Part shown: positions 10,096 through 19,699 of the stretch, one piece after another | How positions within the stretch are numbered: the first letter of the stretch is position 1 | Layout of the letters: each line of letters opens with the position of its first letter | NCBI GenBank assembly: GCA_963377175.1 | Contig: CAUJNA010001735.1 | Coordinates: 248,001 to 312,000, forward strand | Length of the DNA stretch: 64,000 nt | From: Effrenium voratum | Taxonomy: Eukaryota > Sar > Dinophyceae > Suessiales > Symbiodiniaceae | Direction of reading: 5' to 3' | Notes under the pieces: generated by a model | Databases searched by the model: none | Seen by the model: only the letters and a program-made list of their open reading frames with translations | Told to the model about the DNA's origin: nothing | Made by a program: the position numbers and the translations under genes

Positions 10096-10412
10096 TCAAC
10101 CCCCAGATTGGAGGGGTCGCCAGGCAATGCCCTGAACCATTTTCGTTCATGCAGAAAGCTAGAACAGGTGCCGGCTGGATTACATTGAAACCGACAGTTT
10201 TCTCAGTTCTTCAAAGCCGACCTTTTGACCTTTTGGTTTTCCCTTCTTTTTTTTAGTAGAGGTCCCAAAAGGTTAACCTTTTTGGGCAAGTGAGTTTTAG
10301 AATGGTGACATGATGACAAGTGCACGATATGTGGCTCCAGAACAAGACCCTTTTTTGTAGTACCAATTGATCCTGAACTCGGGGCCCCGAGCCCTGGCAA
10401 AACTGGCAAACC

Positions 10413-10607
10413 ATGTATTGGCTTGCTGCATTCGGAAAATCGGACGCCATGCTGCTCAAGCGTTTTATGTTCATCTTGGCACTGCTGCAGTTCCAAGGGG
10501 CTTTAGTTCACCCAATTAGCAACTCGTTGGTGTCCAGACCGTGTGGGCTGCGTCTTCTTCTTGGCATTAGTTGTCTTGCGATGACGCACAAACCGCCTCA
10601 GGCGTAG
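10413..10607 (+). CDS. Possible coding fragment
   Basis: 65-codon frame ending in TAG (KSDAMLLKRFMFILALLQF). Moderately hydrophobic. The minus strand is also open over part of this region, so support is weak. Confidence 0.3.
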   Translation: MYWLAAFGKSDAMLLKRFMFILALLQFQGALVHPISNSLVSRPCGLRLLLGISCLAMTHKPPQA

Positions 10608-10972
10608 ACAAAACAGGGTGCCAGGAACAATGCGAGATGGGAAAGGAACCTTTCTTGGTGGGTGTGAAGGCCATCCAACAGGAAGCCAAGCACGTGTTGC
10701 AAGGGTTGCATGTTCATTGTAGTTAATATTATTATTCACCCGGAAAGGCTTTCGCAACGCGGAGCTCCGGATAGGACTTGGTGGTCCTAGACGAGGCAGG
10801 CCAATCCGATTGCAAGTCAGACTGAGCAAGCCGATGATTTGATTCCTTGACCCATGCGGCTGTGGCACGTGCTTGGCCCCACCCTAATTAAACCGTATCC
10901 GAGCCTCTGAATGAGATTATGTTTTGTGTCTTTTTTTGTGTGTGTTTTTTTCACGACAGAATCCATACCCGG

Positions 10973-11094
10973 CTAGGTCCCCAAAATCGTGGCCTTTCTC
11001 ACCAACTTTTTTGGTTGGGATGGGTTCCCCGACTCAAATAGACCACAGAAAAGAAGTTGGTACCCTTATTTTAACTTCTCTACTGGAGGAACTG
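10973..11094 (+). mobile_element. Family B element, copy 2
   Basis: CTAGGTCCCCAAAATCGTGG to TACTGGAGGAACTGG. A second fragment, GGGTTCCCCTACTAAAATAG, follows at about 11099, so the element is partly duplicated. Confidence 0.75.
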
Positions 11095-11445
11095 GGGATG
11101 GGTTCCCCTACTAAAATAGACTGGGAGTTTGAGGCTCCGGGGATCTGGATCGCGGGAAGAAACTAATCGAGTTCGTTCGTTCGGGAGCCCGTTTTCTGTG
11201 GTGAAAAGCATCCGGTTCCAGGTCCTCGTATTGAATTTCCCCTTTTTTGTGTCATGAGATTTGTGAGGTTCCATTTCTGCGGGCGAAAGTTGTTGTTTGT
11301 TCCGGAATGAGAAGGGCAACCAAAAAAGGAAGGCCACGCCTGAAAAGGTTCAGGTCGGAGTGTGAGTCAAACCCTTCCCAAAAAAAAACTTCTCACAGGT
11401 TTTGAACTTGTCGGGTCTCAGGTGTCCTGTTTCTTAGGTCTCTCT

Positions 11446-11507
11446 TTTTTTAGTTGGTTGAGAGGTTGGGATTGCGTTGAACCCACTAAAAGTTAAGCTT
11501 GTGGCAG
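11446..11507 (+). mobile_element. Family E/Q 3-prime remnant
   Basis: TAGTTGGTTGAGAGG...ACCCACTAAAAGTTAAGCTTGTGGCAG. Its terminal CAG is the acceptor of the next exon. Confidence 0.5.
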
Positions 11508-11749
11508 ATCGGAGGACAGCCCCATTTGGCAAAAGCGGGTGTGCTTCCATCCGTTTGAGCTGGCTGCTGAAAGGAATGGAAGCCCTTTCGTCAACGCTTT
11601 GTTTCCTGTTTTTCATGTTGGGGACAGGCCGACAGTTCGGCCCAGCTATTTCTGCAAATTCCAATGCAGGAAGGTCGGAGTGTTTGTTTGCCAAAGTTCA
11701 AGAACACAACGAGCACAGCGAAGAAGCGAATAAACAACAACGAAACTAG
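11508..11749 (+). CDS. Candidate terminal exon, unknown product
   Basis: Begins after GCTTGTGGCAG supplied by an E/Q-type element and runs about 80 codons to TAG. Contains a hydrophobic stretch (STLCFLFFMLGTG) and an acidic/glutamine tail (QEHNEHSEEANKQQRN). No family recognised. Confidence 0.5.
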
Positions 11750-12021
11750 CAAGCAATTGTGAACACAGCATGTAACAAAGATATACACATAGGTTTGCAT
11801 ATTCCTCCCCATTTGGAGCCCGACCCCTGGTCCAAAGGGATTGAACACGAGCGCTTCCAGCTGCCGGCCACTGAAACCATGCAAAACACCTATTACAAAT
11901 AGTCAATACGAGAGGTCTATAGGTACCCAATACCCAAAACACTAAAGCTATAGGGACTGTACCAAGTACCAAAACCACATCAAAGCACCCAGGGGAAGGT
12001 CTAAAGAGCTACCCTTGGGAT

Positions 12022-12100
12022 TACCCTCCCACAACTAACAGGGAACCTGACCTTTGGGGGTGGACAGGCACCGGCTCCTCGAACGGTTCCATGTTGAGAT
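12022..12100 (+). mobile_element. Family I element, copy 3
   Basis: TACCCTCCCACAACTAACAGG, GGAACCTGACC and GAACGGTTCCATGTTGAGA. The outer right end is missing. Confidence 0.55.
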
Positions 12101-12164
12101 GACCCGTGTCTGGAAGCAATAGGGCCTTTTTTCCGCGAAGCACCCGTAAGAAGAGGTCTGTAAC

Positions 12165-12260
12165 CTTCCATCTGCTGAAATGTGTCTTTTAATATACGTT
12201 GATTCTCCCAACAAGTTGGTTTTCAAGGGAATCGACTTCACTGGACAAATACGTTTTGGG
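12165..12260 (+). mobile_element. Family D element, diverged
   Basis: CTTCCATCTGCTGAAATG, then TTGGTTTTCAAGGGAATCG and CACTGGACA. The right terminal repeat has decayed. Confidence 0.55.
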
Positions 12261-12350
12261 GCGATGACCTTCAGGAGGTCGCTGGGTTTCAAACTCCGTT
12301 TCCCAAGGCCGAGCTGTTGACTTTTTTGGGGTTCCCGTATTTTTTTTGGC

Positions 12351-12478
12351 TGTGGTTGTCAAAACCGTTTTGGGATCCCATGTTGGTTGGTAGGTGAATT
12401 CACCACCCATCTTTGAACCTATTTTGGTGGAGACTGGGATGTTCACTGGGGGTACGATTTGGATTTTGACCCATGGCC
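12351..12478 (+). mobile_element. Family F element, copy 3
   Basis: GTGGTTGTCAAAACC, interior GGTGAATTCACCACCCATC, GGGATGTTCACTGGGGG, end TTTTGACCCATGGCC. Confidence 0.75.
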
Positions 12479-12518
12479 ATTTCCAGATCTTTTGGGCAAG
12501 GGTTAACCTTTTAGTATT

Positions 12519-12665
12519 CTAGGGGTTGATGTCCCATTCTTTTCAAGCGTTCTTTGCAAAAACCGGATCCGTTTCCCCTGTTTTTTTTTTTTTTTTTTTT
12601 TTTTTTTCCGGTTTTTGATGGTTTCCTGAAAAGATTCGGATCCCTGGAAAGAATGGGGAGATCCT
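12519..12665 (+). mobile_element. Family H element, copy 1, with T27 tract
   Basis: CTAGGGGTTGATGTCCC to GGATCCCTGGAAAGAATGGGG; the ends are inverted repeats. A run of 27 T at 12581-12607 lies inside. Other H copies lack the long T run. Confidence 0.75.
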
Positions 12666-12690
12666 TCGATACTGAGGGCGATTGCGATAC

Positions 12691-12792
12691 TGAGTGCCCT
12701 TTTACTCCTTTTTGGGGGAGGGTTCCCCTACTAAAGTAGCTACAGAAAAAAGTTGGTACCTTATTCTAACCCCTCAAATCTGGAGGACCTAG
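12691..12792 (+). mobile_element. Family B element, copy 3
   Basis: Interior GGGTTCCCCTACTAAAGTAG and right end CTGGAGGACCTAG. The left end has diverged and abuts the preceding H element. Confidence 0.7.
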
Positions 12793-12917
12793 TAAATGGG
12801 TCTGCCTCCAAAAAATGGCTTTGGTCTGGGGCTAAAAGGTGCCACCAAAACAAGGATTGGATCCTTGAAGGATCCCTTGCAAGAAGGGGACGGTACCCGT
12901 AGAAGCAACCTTTGCTT

Positions 12918-13040
12918 GGTGGCTCCCAGCCATCCGGTTCCTTAGCTTCTTAGCCTTTTAGTGTTTAGGTGTAGTTTCCGAACTTCACCCACTGAAAGTG
13001 AGTCGCTTTTCGCGGGGATCCGAAAACGGGCAGCCCAGTG
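12918..13040 (+). mobile_element. Family E element, copy 2
   Basis: GTGGCTCCCAGCCATCCGG to AAACGGGCAGCCCAG. Starts with GT and ends with AG. Confidence 0.8.
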
Positions 13041-13059
13041 TTGAGAGCAGCTCTGGTTA

Positions 13060-13174
13060 ATACATGGACCTAGGGAATAGAGACGGATCATGGCATCTTC
13101 ACTTTGGAGTAACCCAAATCCCGGGATTTGGGGAAGACCCCCAGATGAAGCAGAGGGATTCCCTCAGTTGCAGT
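13060..13174 (+). CDS. Candidate exon with a diverged paralogue at 41.2-41.5 kb
   Basis: Both ends match the 41209-41455 region (ATGGACCTAGGGAA... GAGACGGATCATGGCA and CCCTCAGTTGCAGT). The shared frame reads QM(K/N)QR(D/Y)SLSCS. A family A element follows directly at 13175. Confidence 0.45.
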
Positions 13175-13294
13175 CATGGGTTGTTGTTGGGAAACATTTG
13201 ACACCTTTTTGGCTTCTTGTGGTTTAGTGGTTTAAATCCAACCACTTAACTGCTAAGATTTGAGAATTGGTTTGCTCCTCCAACGTCAACCAAG
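13175..13294 (+). mobile_element. Family A element, copy 2
   Basis: CATGGGTTGTTGTTGGG to CAACGTCAACCAAG. The 75 bp downstream (TTTAATTATGGGCTCCC..., TTTTTGATGGGTGACTCC) also follow copy A13 at 57392, so part of the flank was copied too or forms another element. Confidence 0.75.
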
Positions 13295-13465
13295 TTTAAT
13301 TATGGGCTCCCTTTTTGGGTTGGTTCCCTGGAAGAGTTTTTGATGGGTGACTCCTTCTTTTCGGCCGGTACTTGATGGAATATTTTTCTATCACTGGAAA
13401 TATGAAGATGTTCCGTGGGGATTGTCCAGTTTGTCCATGGGGATTGTTTCCTGGGTCGCTTCAAG

Positions 13466-13630
13466 GGAACCATGTGGATTGGCCTTCGGTTCCCCTTCGC
13501 TTCGGTTGCGGCAGGGGCTTCGGCGCCTGGCGCCCCCCTGGCGACCACCGAGCCCAGGCGAAGCGGTTCCGAAGTGGCGGTTTGGGCGGTTCCCAGCGAA
13601 GCGTCCGGGTGCTTAGGGTTTGAGGTTGTC
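13466..13630 (+). CDS. Candidate exon, alanine-rich
   Basis: GC-rich open frame reading MWIGLRFPFASVAAGASA, then SGSEVAVWAVPSEASG. GC3 is high. Boundaries are uncertain; the TTAGG-like repeat starts at its end. Confidence 0.4.
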
Positions 13631-13935
13631 AGGTTTTGTGGGTTCTGGGGTTTTTAGCCTTTCTTTGTTTTTTTTAGGTTTTGAGTTTTGAGGTTTCTAG
13701 GTTTTCTTTTGTTTGTTTAGGTGTTGTGGGTTCTGGGTTTTTAGTTCTTTTTTGTTTTAAGGTTTTGAGTGTTTGTGGGTTTTTAGGTTTTATTTTGATT
13801 TTATAGGTTTTGAGTTTTTGTGTTGTTTAGGTGTTCTTTTGTTTTTATAGGTTTTGAGTGTTTGGGTTTTTTAGGTTTTCTTTTGTGTTTTGACTTTTTG
13901 GGGTTTTAGGTTTTCAGGTTTTCAGGTGCTTTTGG
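13631..13935. repeat. Degenerate TTTAGGTTTTGAG repeat
   Basis: About 300 bp of variable-length units built on TTTTTAGGTTTT and GAGTTTTTG. It is too irregular to be a telomere array. Confidence 0.8.
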
Positions 13936-13939
13936 TCGG

Positions 13940-14002
13940 TTTAGTGGTTGGGGTTTCTGAATTGAAGCCACTGAAAGCTCAACTTGGGGATCTGACAGCC
14001 AG
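13940..14002 (+). mobile_element. Family E 3-prime remnant
   Basis: GTTTAGTGGTTGGGG...CCACTGAAAGCTCAAC...GGGGATCTGACAGCCAGG. Confidence 0.45.
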
Positions 14003-14029
14003 GTGCCATAAGAACCCCCTCGATATGGT

Positions 14030-14133
14030 GTTGATTTTGATGGGTGTCTCCTTTTAGTGGTAGTTCAGACCACTTTTGGAGGGGACAAGCAGCTCTTTAA
14101 TCGAACGGAGTTATTGATCTGGGGTCAACGTTA
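14030..14133 (+). mobile_element. Family M element, copy 2
   Basis: GTGTCTCCTTTTAGTGG, internal hairpin AGTGGTAGTTCAGACCACT, end GGGGTCAACGTTAC. The same internal hairpin occurs at about 60830. Confidence 0.55.
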
Positions 14134-14971
14134 CATTGCAAGACCCGAACATTTTCGTTGATTGAGGTTACCCTTTCACCTTCAATTGTTTTTAATGCAA
14201 AGGACCCACCCCCCACTTTCAGTGTTTCGACACGAGGAATGAGGTCTTCCCAGCTTGAGTCTGTATGCTTCCACCCCTCATGGTGTAGAAGCCCCTCTGA
14301 AACTTTGGTCCCTCTATTCAATTTGCGAACAGGAAGGTCCGCCTGCAAACTATTTGGATTTGTGGTTTGGCACTAGATCTTTAAAAAGGCTACCATGATA
14401 GAAAATCAATTGTCCAAATTGATCCGAGCCCTTCAGTGATGACCAATCTTATCTTTCTCTGGTGGGGGTGGCTCGTTTCATCCAATTGCAATTGAAGAAA
14501 AGTGGTTCTTGTTGTCCATGGCAGCAGCACTTCCACTGGAAGGGTACTGCTCCCTCACACCTCCTTTTCCGGGCCCAGCGCAAGGGAAGAAGTGTCAGGC
14601 TCGGGTCAAATGGCTGTACGGTGTGTCAGTGATCATAGGTTGCACGACGACCAAGAAAGAGGGCAGGAATTCCGAGGGTTGAAGTGTTCTCATCATGTGA
14701 TGCCTTAAAGACCCTTTGATCACGTCCAGGTTGGCAAATATATCCTTTCGGATGGTTTCCAAGAACTTCTCTAGCCCAAAGCCAGCCTAGGTCCCAGTTT
14801 TGGCTAGCTCCCTTCCGTGTAGAAAAAAAAACCAAAGCAGGACACCTGAACGCGGCGAGGCCAAGTGATGGAGGGCAGAGTTGTCGCAGTGGCTGTGGCC
14901 TTGACTGCAGACTTGGCTGGCTGGGCCTCCTTTTGAGGTTAGCTTGGTGAGAGTACCATTGATTTGGTTAT
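14134..14971. other. No supported gene
   Basis: A few short open frames on both strands, none convincing. No element family is recognised. Confidence 0.35.
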
Positions 14972-15081
14972 CTAGCTCCCCAGCGAGGTGCTAACTTTTA
15001 CCAACTTTTAAGGGTTCCCCTACTAAAATAGATTACAGACAAAGGGCACCCTTCTTCTAACCTCTCTACTGGATGACCTAG
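14972..15081 (+). mobile_element. Family B element, copy 4
   Basis: CTAGCTCCCCAGCGAGG, GGGTTCCCCTACTAAAATAG, end CTGGATGACCTAG. Confidence 0.75.
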
Positions 15082-15098
15082 TTATAATCATTGTCTTT

Positions 15099-15230
15099 CT
15101 AGGCGTACCATCCATTTCCATTCTTTCCAGGCATCCGAATCTTTCTACAAACCCACCCAAAACCCTGGGGAAACAGCGATCGGTTTTTGAAAAGAACAAT
15201 GGTTGAAAAGAATGGGGAATCGCCCCCTAG
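15099..15230 (-). mobile_element. Family H element, copy 2, inverted
   Basis: CCATTCTTTCCAGGCATCCG to AATCGCCCCCTAG. It is the reverse complement of the copies at 12519, 36385 and 40072. Confidence 0.75.
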
Positions 15231-15590
15231 AAGCTTGGTGAGAGTAGATGGGTTTCATTGATTAGGTCACAATCATTCTTGCTGCCAGTACCGCAAAAAC
15301 TTGGTCAATACGACACCTAGCTGTGGGAGGCGGACGAATCCCGGAATTGGGGCCCAATTTCAGGGTATTTTCTTGTACCACCCCACTCAACTTTCATGAT
15401 TGGATTTGTTCCGCAGGTGGCTTGAAAAGGACATGGTGACTTTCATTTTTCAGCGGGTATGTCGGCTCTGGTAGCATAAATGACCAGTTGACCTGTTTGC
15501 ATGTGCACGAGTTCACTTGGCAACCATCAAGTGAAACTGTAAAGGGAAAGCGAGTGAGAGGTTTGTCAGGTTTCAATTTGCCTTCTCACT

Positions 15591-15660
15591 GCCTAAACCC
15601 TCAAACTACCCTTAAAAATGGGGTAGTGCCCAAAACATATGGCGTGGTTTCCCATTTTTT
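15591..15660 (+). mobile_element. Family G element, copy 2
   Basis: CCTAAACCCTCAAACTACCC then TGGGGTAGTGCCC. The right end has decayed or merged with the following Q element. Confidence 0.6.
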
Positions 15661-15661
15661 C

Positions 15662-15755
15662 AGGCTACTGGGTTGGATCTTTCGACTTTCACTTTTTGGT
15701 TGAAATCAAGTTGGGTTTTCCACTAAACCCCCAAAAAGTGATTCACCTTTTGCAG
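15662..15755 (+). mobile_element. Family Q element, copy 2, supplying an acceptor
   Basis: CTACTGGGTTGGATC, TTTTTGGTTGAAATCAAG, GGGTTTTCCACTAAACCCCC, end TTCACCTTTTGCAG. The terminal CAG borders a strong coding frame. Confidence 0.65.
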
Positions 15756-15932
15756 GGTCGGAGGGAGGTAGTCCTGAGAGGCGCTTTTGATAAGAAAACC
15801 TATGGCGTATGCCCAGAAGAAGCCGAGGACACCTTGGCCACAGTGGACATCGCCTCGTCGCTCTTCATTGCCACTCGCTTGAAACACCCACAGCTTTCTA
15901 GTAGAACCTGGTCCCTCAAAAGGGTCCCTTAA
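15756..15932 (+). CDS. Terminal exon, unknown product
   Basis: Begins in phase 0 immediately after CTTTTGCAG of the Q element and runs 59 codons to TAA. Reads GRREVVLRGAFDKKTYG then CPEEAEDTLATVDIASSLF, a convincing soluble-protein composition. No domain recognised. Confidence 0.65.
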   Translation, partial: GRREVVLRGAFDKKTYGVCPEEAEDTLATVDIASSLFIATRLKHPQLSSRTWSLKRVP

Positions 15933-15962
15933 AAGGGGGTGAATTGTAAAGGTCTCCATAAA

Positions 15963-16082
15963 TTCTAAAGGTACCTTCCATGTCCTATATTTTCCAGGGA
16001 TCCGAATCTTTTCTAGAAAACCATCAAACAGTTTGAGGAAATGGCGATTGGTTTTTGAATAGAACGGGAATCAACCCCTAGA
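15963..16082 (-). mobile_element. Family H element, copy 3, inverted
   Basis: TTTCCAGGGATCCGAATC to GGGAATCAACCCCTAG, again the reverse complement of the + copies. It lies 750 bp from the other inverted H copy. Confidence 0.75.
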
Positions 16083-16099
16083 GGCTGGAACGTGAAGGG

Positions 16100-16205
16100 G
16101 CATGGTGCCCGTTGTACAACTTTTTTTGGGAGGATTCCCCTACTAAAATAGACAACAGCAAAAAAGTTGGTACCCTTATTCTAACCTCTCTACTGGAGGG
16201 CCTAG
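16100..16205 (+). mobile_element. Family B element, copy 5
   Basis: GGATTCCCCTACTAAAATAG, GGTACCCTTATTCTAACC, end CTGGAGGGCCTAG. The left end is diverged. Confidence 0.7.
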
Positions 16206-16523
16206 CCTTTGTTCTACAAAACGGACACGGATCCGTGTCGGCGTGAAAACGAAGGCGGTCAAAGATCCTCGGAGTCACTTCCGCAAGTCCCCCCCAAGAA
16301 GTCTTTGACGCCACGCCCAGTGTGCGAGGTCAGCGGTTTCCATGGAAGGCCCATGTCAGGTTTTCGTTTTTTTTCTTCCTTTTTCGAACAATGCCAGCGC
16401 CGAAACCGACGACGGAGAACCAATAAAGCTCGCGCTGTGTGGGCTGTTGCCCAGACCTTCCTGCCGGACGTCCGGCAGCCTTGTGAATCTTTTCGGGTTC
16501 CCTTTCAATCCAAGCCCTGGTAA
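16206..16523 (+). CDS. Possible coding fragment
   Basis: Starts at the B acceptor. Two overlapping frames look protein-like (one basic, RTRIRVGVKTKAVKDPRSH; the other the longer 104-codon frame), so the correct one cannot be chosen. Confidence 0.3.
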   Translation, partial: PLFYKTDTDPCRRENEGGQRSSESLPQVPPKKSLTPRPVCEVSGFHGRPMSGFRFFSSFFEQCQRRNRRRRTNKARAVWAVAQTFLPDVRQPCESFRVPFQSKPW

Positions 16524-16619
16524 CGAGAGGAAACAGACCGTCCCAGCGAGATTCGCCCAGTTGGTTTCTACCAGATGTAACGGCTAAACCTTTATAGAAC
16601 TATGTTTGGTTGCGAGCCA

Positions 16620-17097
16620 AAAGTTGATTCGTGGGACCATGTCTGTTTCTCTCCGCCTTTTCGTTCCTTGTTCCATTCGGAAGCCAGTCTCAAAGTCGCT
16701 CGGGTTCTGGTGTGTCCTCGAATCCCAGGGCAACGTGCACCGCAGATGGTGGCGGCATTTGCCGAAGGCGAGCAGTGTGGCAAAGAGTTGGTTACCTTCT
16801 TTAGTTGGTTGGATGGCTGTTGGTCTCCTTTTGGTACCCTTTGTCCTTTTTGTTTGTATGTATTTTACGACTCTCATGTTGTTTCTTTTTGAGTTTCTTT
16901 TCTTTTGGGTTGATTCTGGTTCTCAGCAGATGTTTCCTTTTGCTTTCATGTTTCTTTGCGTTTTGGTTTCCTTGTTTCAGATGGCATCATCCCAGATGTC
17001 CCGAGAACTTGATGTCGAGGCATTCAAAGGGAGCGTTTGGATTCCTCCAGTCTTTGTGCATCTAAACTGCAGTCTAATAGGGAACCCTGAAAGGTGA
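16620..17097 (+). CDS. Two-exon gene fragment, unknown product
   Basis: Exon 16620-16790 reads SEASLKVARVLVCPRIPG and AFAEGEQCGKEL, ending in phase 0 before GTTACC. Exon 16981-17097 follows TTCCTTGTTTCAG, starts in phase 0 (MASSQMSRELDVEAFKGS) and ends at TGA. The 190-nt gap is T-rich with a canonical GT and AG. This intron is not obviously an element copy. Confidence 0.6.
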
Positions 17098-17244
17098 CGT
17101 TCTCTTAGGGACCCGGAGGGTCTTTTTTGCTCGTTGATTTGGTTTTGGCTCATCTCAAACGGGCATCCTCAACCCAAATGCCTATAGTTTCATGGATGGT
17201 GTGTTAATTCCAAGTCGTTGGCTTGTGGCAAACAGACGAATTGC

Positions 17245-17310
17245 CCTTCCGCCCTTTTCACATGGACCCTGACGTGAAAGGGGGGTCCTGGTTTGGACCA
17301 GTTTCCCTTC
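17245..17310 (+). mobile_element. Family I element, 5-prime half
   Basis: CCGCCCTTTTCACATGG, CCCTGACGTGAAAGG and GGGGTCCTGGTTTGGACCA match copies at 7272 and 44498. The right end is missing. Confidence 0.5.
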
Positions 17311-17351
17311 AAAAAATGTCCGGGTGCCGAACATCAGGAAACCATATCATA

Positions 17352-17478
17352 CTGTGGATGGACGAACTCCTGCACCAGCAGAGAAGCCATGGAAACCATT
17401 GTTTGTTGGTGTTTACAAGGGAATCATCAGAAACCAGGGTTTCTCACGTGGTGCGAAATGGATTTTGTCCATCCACAG
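17352..17478 (+). mobile_element. Family C element, copy 2
   Basis: CTGTGGATGGACGAACTCC to GATTTTGTCCATCCACAG, flanked by TA on both sides. Confidence 0.85.
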
Positions 17479-17544
17479 TAGGAGTGGGAGGGTATCCATT
17501 TTCTAGCTCTGGTCCAAGAAGGATGGACATCACGTTGCCATGTT

Positions 17545-17650
17545 CTTCCATTTGCTTAACAGTTTTTAATTTGCCCCTGTTGGTTTTAAAGGGAGTCTAT
17601 CACTACTGGAAATATTGTTATTTTTCCCATTGGGCTTAACCAAATGGAAG
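17545..17650 (+). mobile_element. Family D element, copy 2
   Basis: CTTCCATTTGCTTAACAG to CCAAATGGAAG. TGTT on each side (17541-17544 and 17651-17654) is a 4-bp target duplication. Confidence 0.85.
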
Positions 17651-18049
17651 TGTTCCTGTAGGCGCCGAAGCTTGTAGGCGGTGTGGGGGTCTGGATTTGG
17701 GTTCTATTGAGAACACCTCTTGGGCTTTTACCCGAACTCTTCCGTTCTGTGCTAAGCCACTGCCTGTTAGGCACCAAGGCTTCGCAAACTCTCCTTTTGG
17801 TCAGCCACCCAAACCCCCCGAGGAAAGACGCCCGTGTCTTTCGTGTCTTCCCCCCCCGGAAGAAAGGAAGCAAAGCAAACACCGAGGGAAACATACAAGT
17901 TTTAGATTGCAACGCCTATTGCACCCTTTTGTGCCTCAATGCCCCCAAACAAAACAAGCGAGAAGCAAGCACTTTAACATGTCAGATTTCGACGCCCCCC
18001 TTATGCTATTGTCAATATTTGTGCCACGCCTATGTTGTAGAATCAGCAA
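17651..18049. other. Ambiguous open sequence
   Basis: Two + frames are open for about 125 codons each across this stretch. Neither has clear codon bias, so no gene is called. Confidence 0.3.
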
Positions 18050-18286
18050 ATGGTTACTGAGCAGTTGGTTTCAAGATCAATGACAGAAACAGGCTGCAGA
18101 AATTCCTCCAGGACATTTGCCAAAAAATACCCAACACAAGGATTTCCGGTAAATTCTGCTGGAGCTGGTTCCCGTCAAGGCCACTCCAACGATACAAATC
18201 CGCGGTTCATCATGGCCTTCTCCAGCACTGGCAAATATCGATTGCAGTTTTCTTGGTCAGACAAGGTGAAGACTGGAGAGCTCTGA
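18050..18286 (+). CDS. Possible terminal exon
   Basis: 79-codon frame to TGA; reads MTETGCRNSSRTFAKKYP and STGKYRLQFSWSDKVKTG. Upstream boundary unclear. Confidence 0.4.
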   Translation: MVTEQLVSRSMTETGCRNSSRTFAKKYPTQGFPVNSAGAGSRQGHSNDTNPRFIMAFSSTGKYRLQFSWSDKVKTGEL

Positions 18287-18500
18287 ATAAATCAAAAGGC
18301 CCCAAGGAACCCTTGAACATCACTTGATGATCAGATGGGAACGGTTGGATGAATCAGACGGAATTCCAAATATGGCTGCTATAACTATTCACAGGGTGTT
18401 CACCTCAATGGTAGGTAGACATGAATCCACCAAAGGGTTCCTAATCAAACATCACACCCAGGGTATTTACACACAAGCGGCTGGACATAAAGCTTGCACG

Positions 18501-18633
18501 TAGGCCCCAGTGGATGTAGGTCGGGGAGCGGCTGACACTGCTGGTGCTGCGGGTTTCTTCCTCCATTGTGGAGCTTCGGGAGCAGTGGCCGCAGGAGCGA
18601 TGGCAAATTTGCGCTCACCAAGAAAGAACCCTT
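18501..18633 (+). CDS. Possible exon before a family B element
   Basis: Ala/Gly-rich frame (GRGAADTAGAAGFFLHCG) ending AMANLRSPRKNP at the B element. The minus strand is also open, so confidence is limited. Confidence 0.35.
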
Positions 18634-18735
18634 CCAGGTCCCCCAGTCTCACGAACATTTTTTGGGGGTTCCACTACAATAGACTACAGAAAAAAGTTGG
18701 TACCCTTATTCTAACCTCTCTACTGGAGGACCTAG
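18634..18735 (+). mobile_element. Family B element, copy 6
   Basis: CCAGGTCCCCCAGTCTC to CTGGAGGACCTAG. CCTT on both sides (18630-18633 and 18736-18739). Confidence 0.8.
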
Positions 18736-18774
18736 CCTTGCTCACCTTGACAGGTTCTAACTCACGTGTAAGGA

Positions 18775-18911
18775 ATGTTGACCCCGTTTTAATCATCCCT
18801 GGTTTTACTAATGAGGGGGTGTTTTTCTGGGTGTTGTGAAGAAGCATTACTTTTGGAGGGGAACAACCCCTATGAATAAACTGGGGTTGATTAATATGGG
18901 GTCAACATTAG
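18775..18911 (+). mobile_element. Family M element, copy 3
   Basis: AATGTTGACCCCG to GGGGTTGATTAATATGGGG then TCAACATTAG, inverted terminal repeats. Confidence 0.7.
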
Positions 18912-19120
18912 CATGCGAAAGGAACCCATCTGTTCCCCACAAGGGTCAAGCCACAGATGGTCTGCAGGCTGTCATAGCTTTCCCAGCGAATTTGACATGA
19001 CGATGCGGTTGTGCCGCTTTTGCTCAGCACTCCTTTGCACATGGACTTACCCATAAGGATGGTCATCGTTTCCAGCTACAGGACACTAGAACTGTTTCTT
19101 CCCTGTACTTGCTGTGCACT

Positions 19121-19229
19121 TTCAGACTTGCCTGACCAACACGGGCATGCAACATTAGGCCCAACAAATTCAGACCCGTCCTGGCAGTTTCAGACTTGCC
19201 TTACCAACACGGGCATGCAACATTAGGCC
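19121..19229 (+). repeat. Tandem duplication, about 68 bp period
   Basis: TTCAGACTTGCCTGACCAAC...GGGCATGCAACATTAGGCC occurs at 19121 and again at 19189 with few changes. Confidence 0.8.
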
Positions 19230-19377
19230 GATTTTGTCCCTCAGGGTTTGCTCCAAACCTTGCGGATGACCAAACCACGGTGAATGACACGCTTCGAATT
19301 GTTTTGCTTTTCCGGGGCCTATGTTCTGGCCTACTCTGAGGGCAACTTGGGTCAGAATCCCCAGGCAAGTTAGGCAA

Positions 19378-19492
19378 CTAGGTCCCCCAGGATCCTGCCC
19401 TTTCTCACCCCTTTTTTGGGGGAGGGTTCCCCTACTAAAATAGACTACAGAAAAAGTTGGTGCCCTTGTTCTAACCTCTCTGGAGGACCTAG
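19378..19492 (+). mobile_element. Family B element, copy 7
   Basis: CTAGGTCCCCCAGGATCC to CTCTCTGGAGGACCTAG. Confidence 0.8.
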
Positions 19493-19680
19493 ACATATTG
19501 GGGACGGTTTTTGCTTCCTTTAGGCAAGTGAGCCTTTCGAAGTCGAGGGCTTCGAAAGCGCGGACCCAGGTGGACATGGCAACATCGGGGGATTTGAACC
19601 CCAAGAATTCTGGCGTTGGCTCCATTTTATGGGAGCTTCCGGCTGTTCTGAGGGAGGGTACCCTCCAACAAATGCACAAC
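19493..19680 (+). CDS. Candidate exon after a family B element
   Basis: Frame reads FASFRQVSLSKSRASKARTQ, VDMATSGDLNPKNSGVGS, with good GC3. Begins at or just after the B acceptor CCTAG; an alternative acceptor is TTGCTTCCTTTAG. Confidence 0.45.
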
Positions 19681-19699
19681 CAACTATAGAGAACCTACA

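Noticed and set aside
13631..13935. Internal telomere-like array (TTTAGGG type)
   Set aside because: Units are TTTAGGTTTTGAG-like and irregular in length; no run of TTTAGGG is present.
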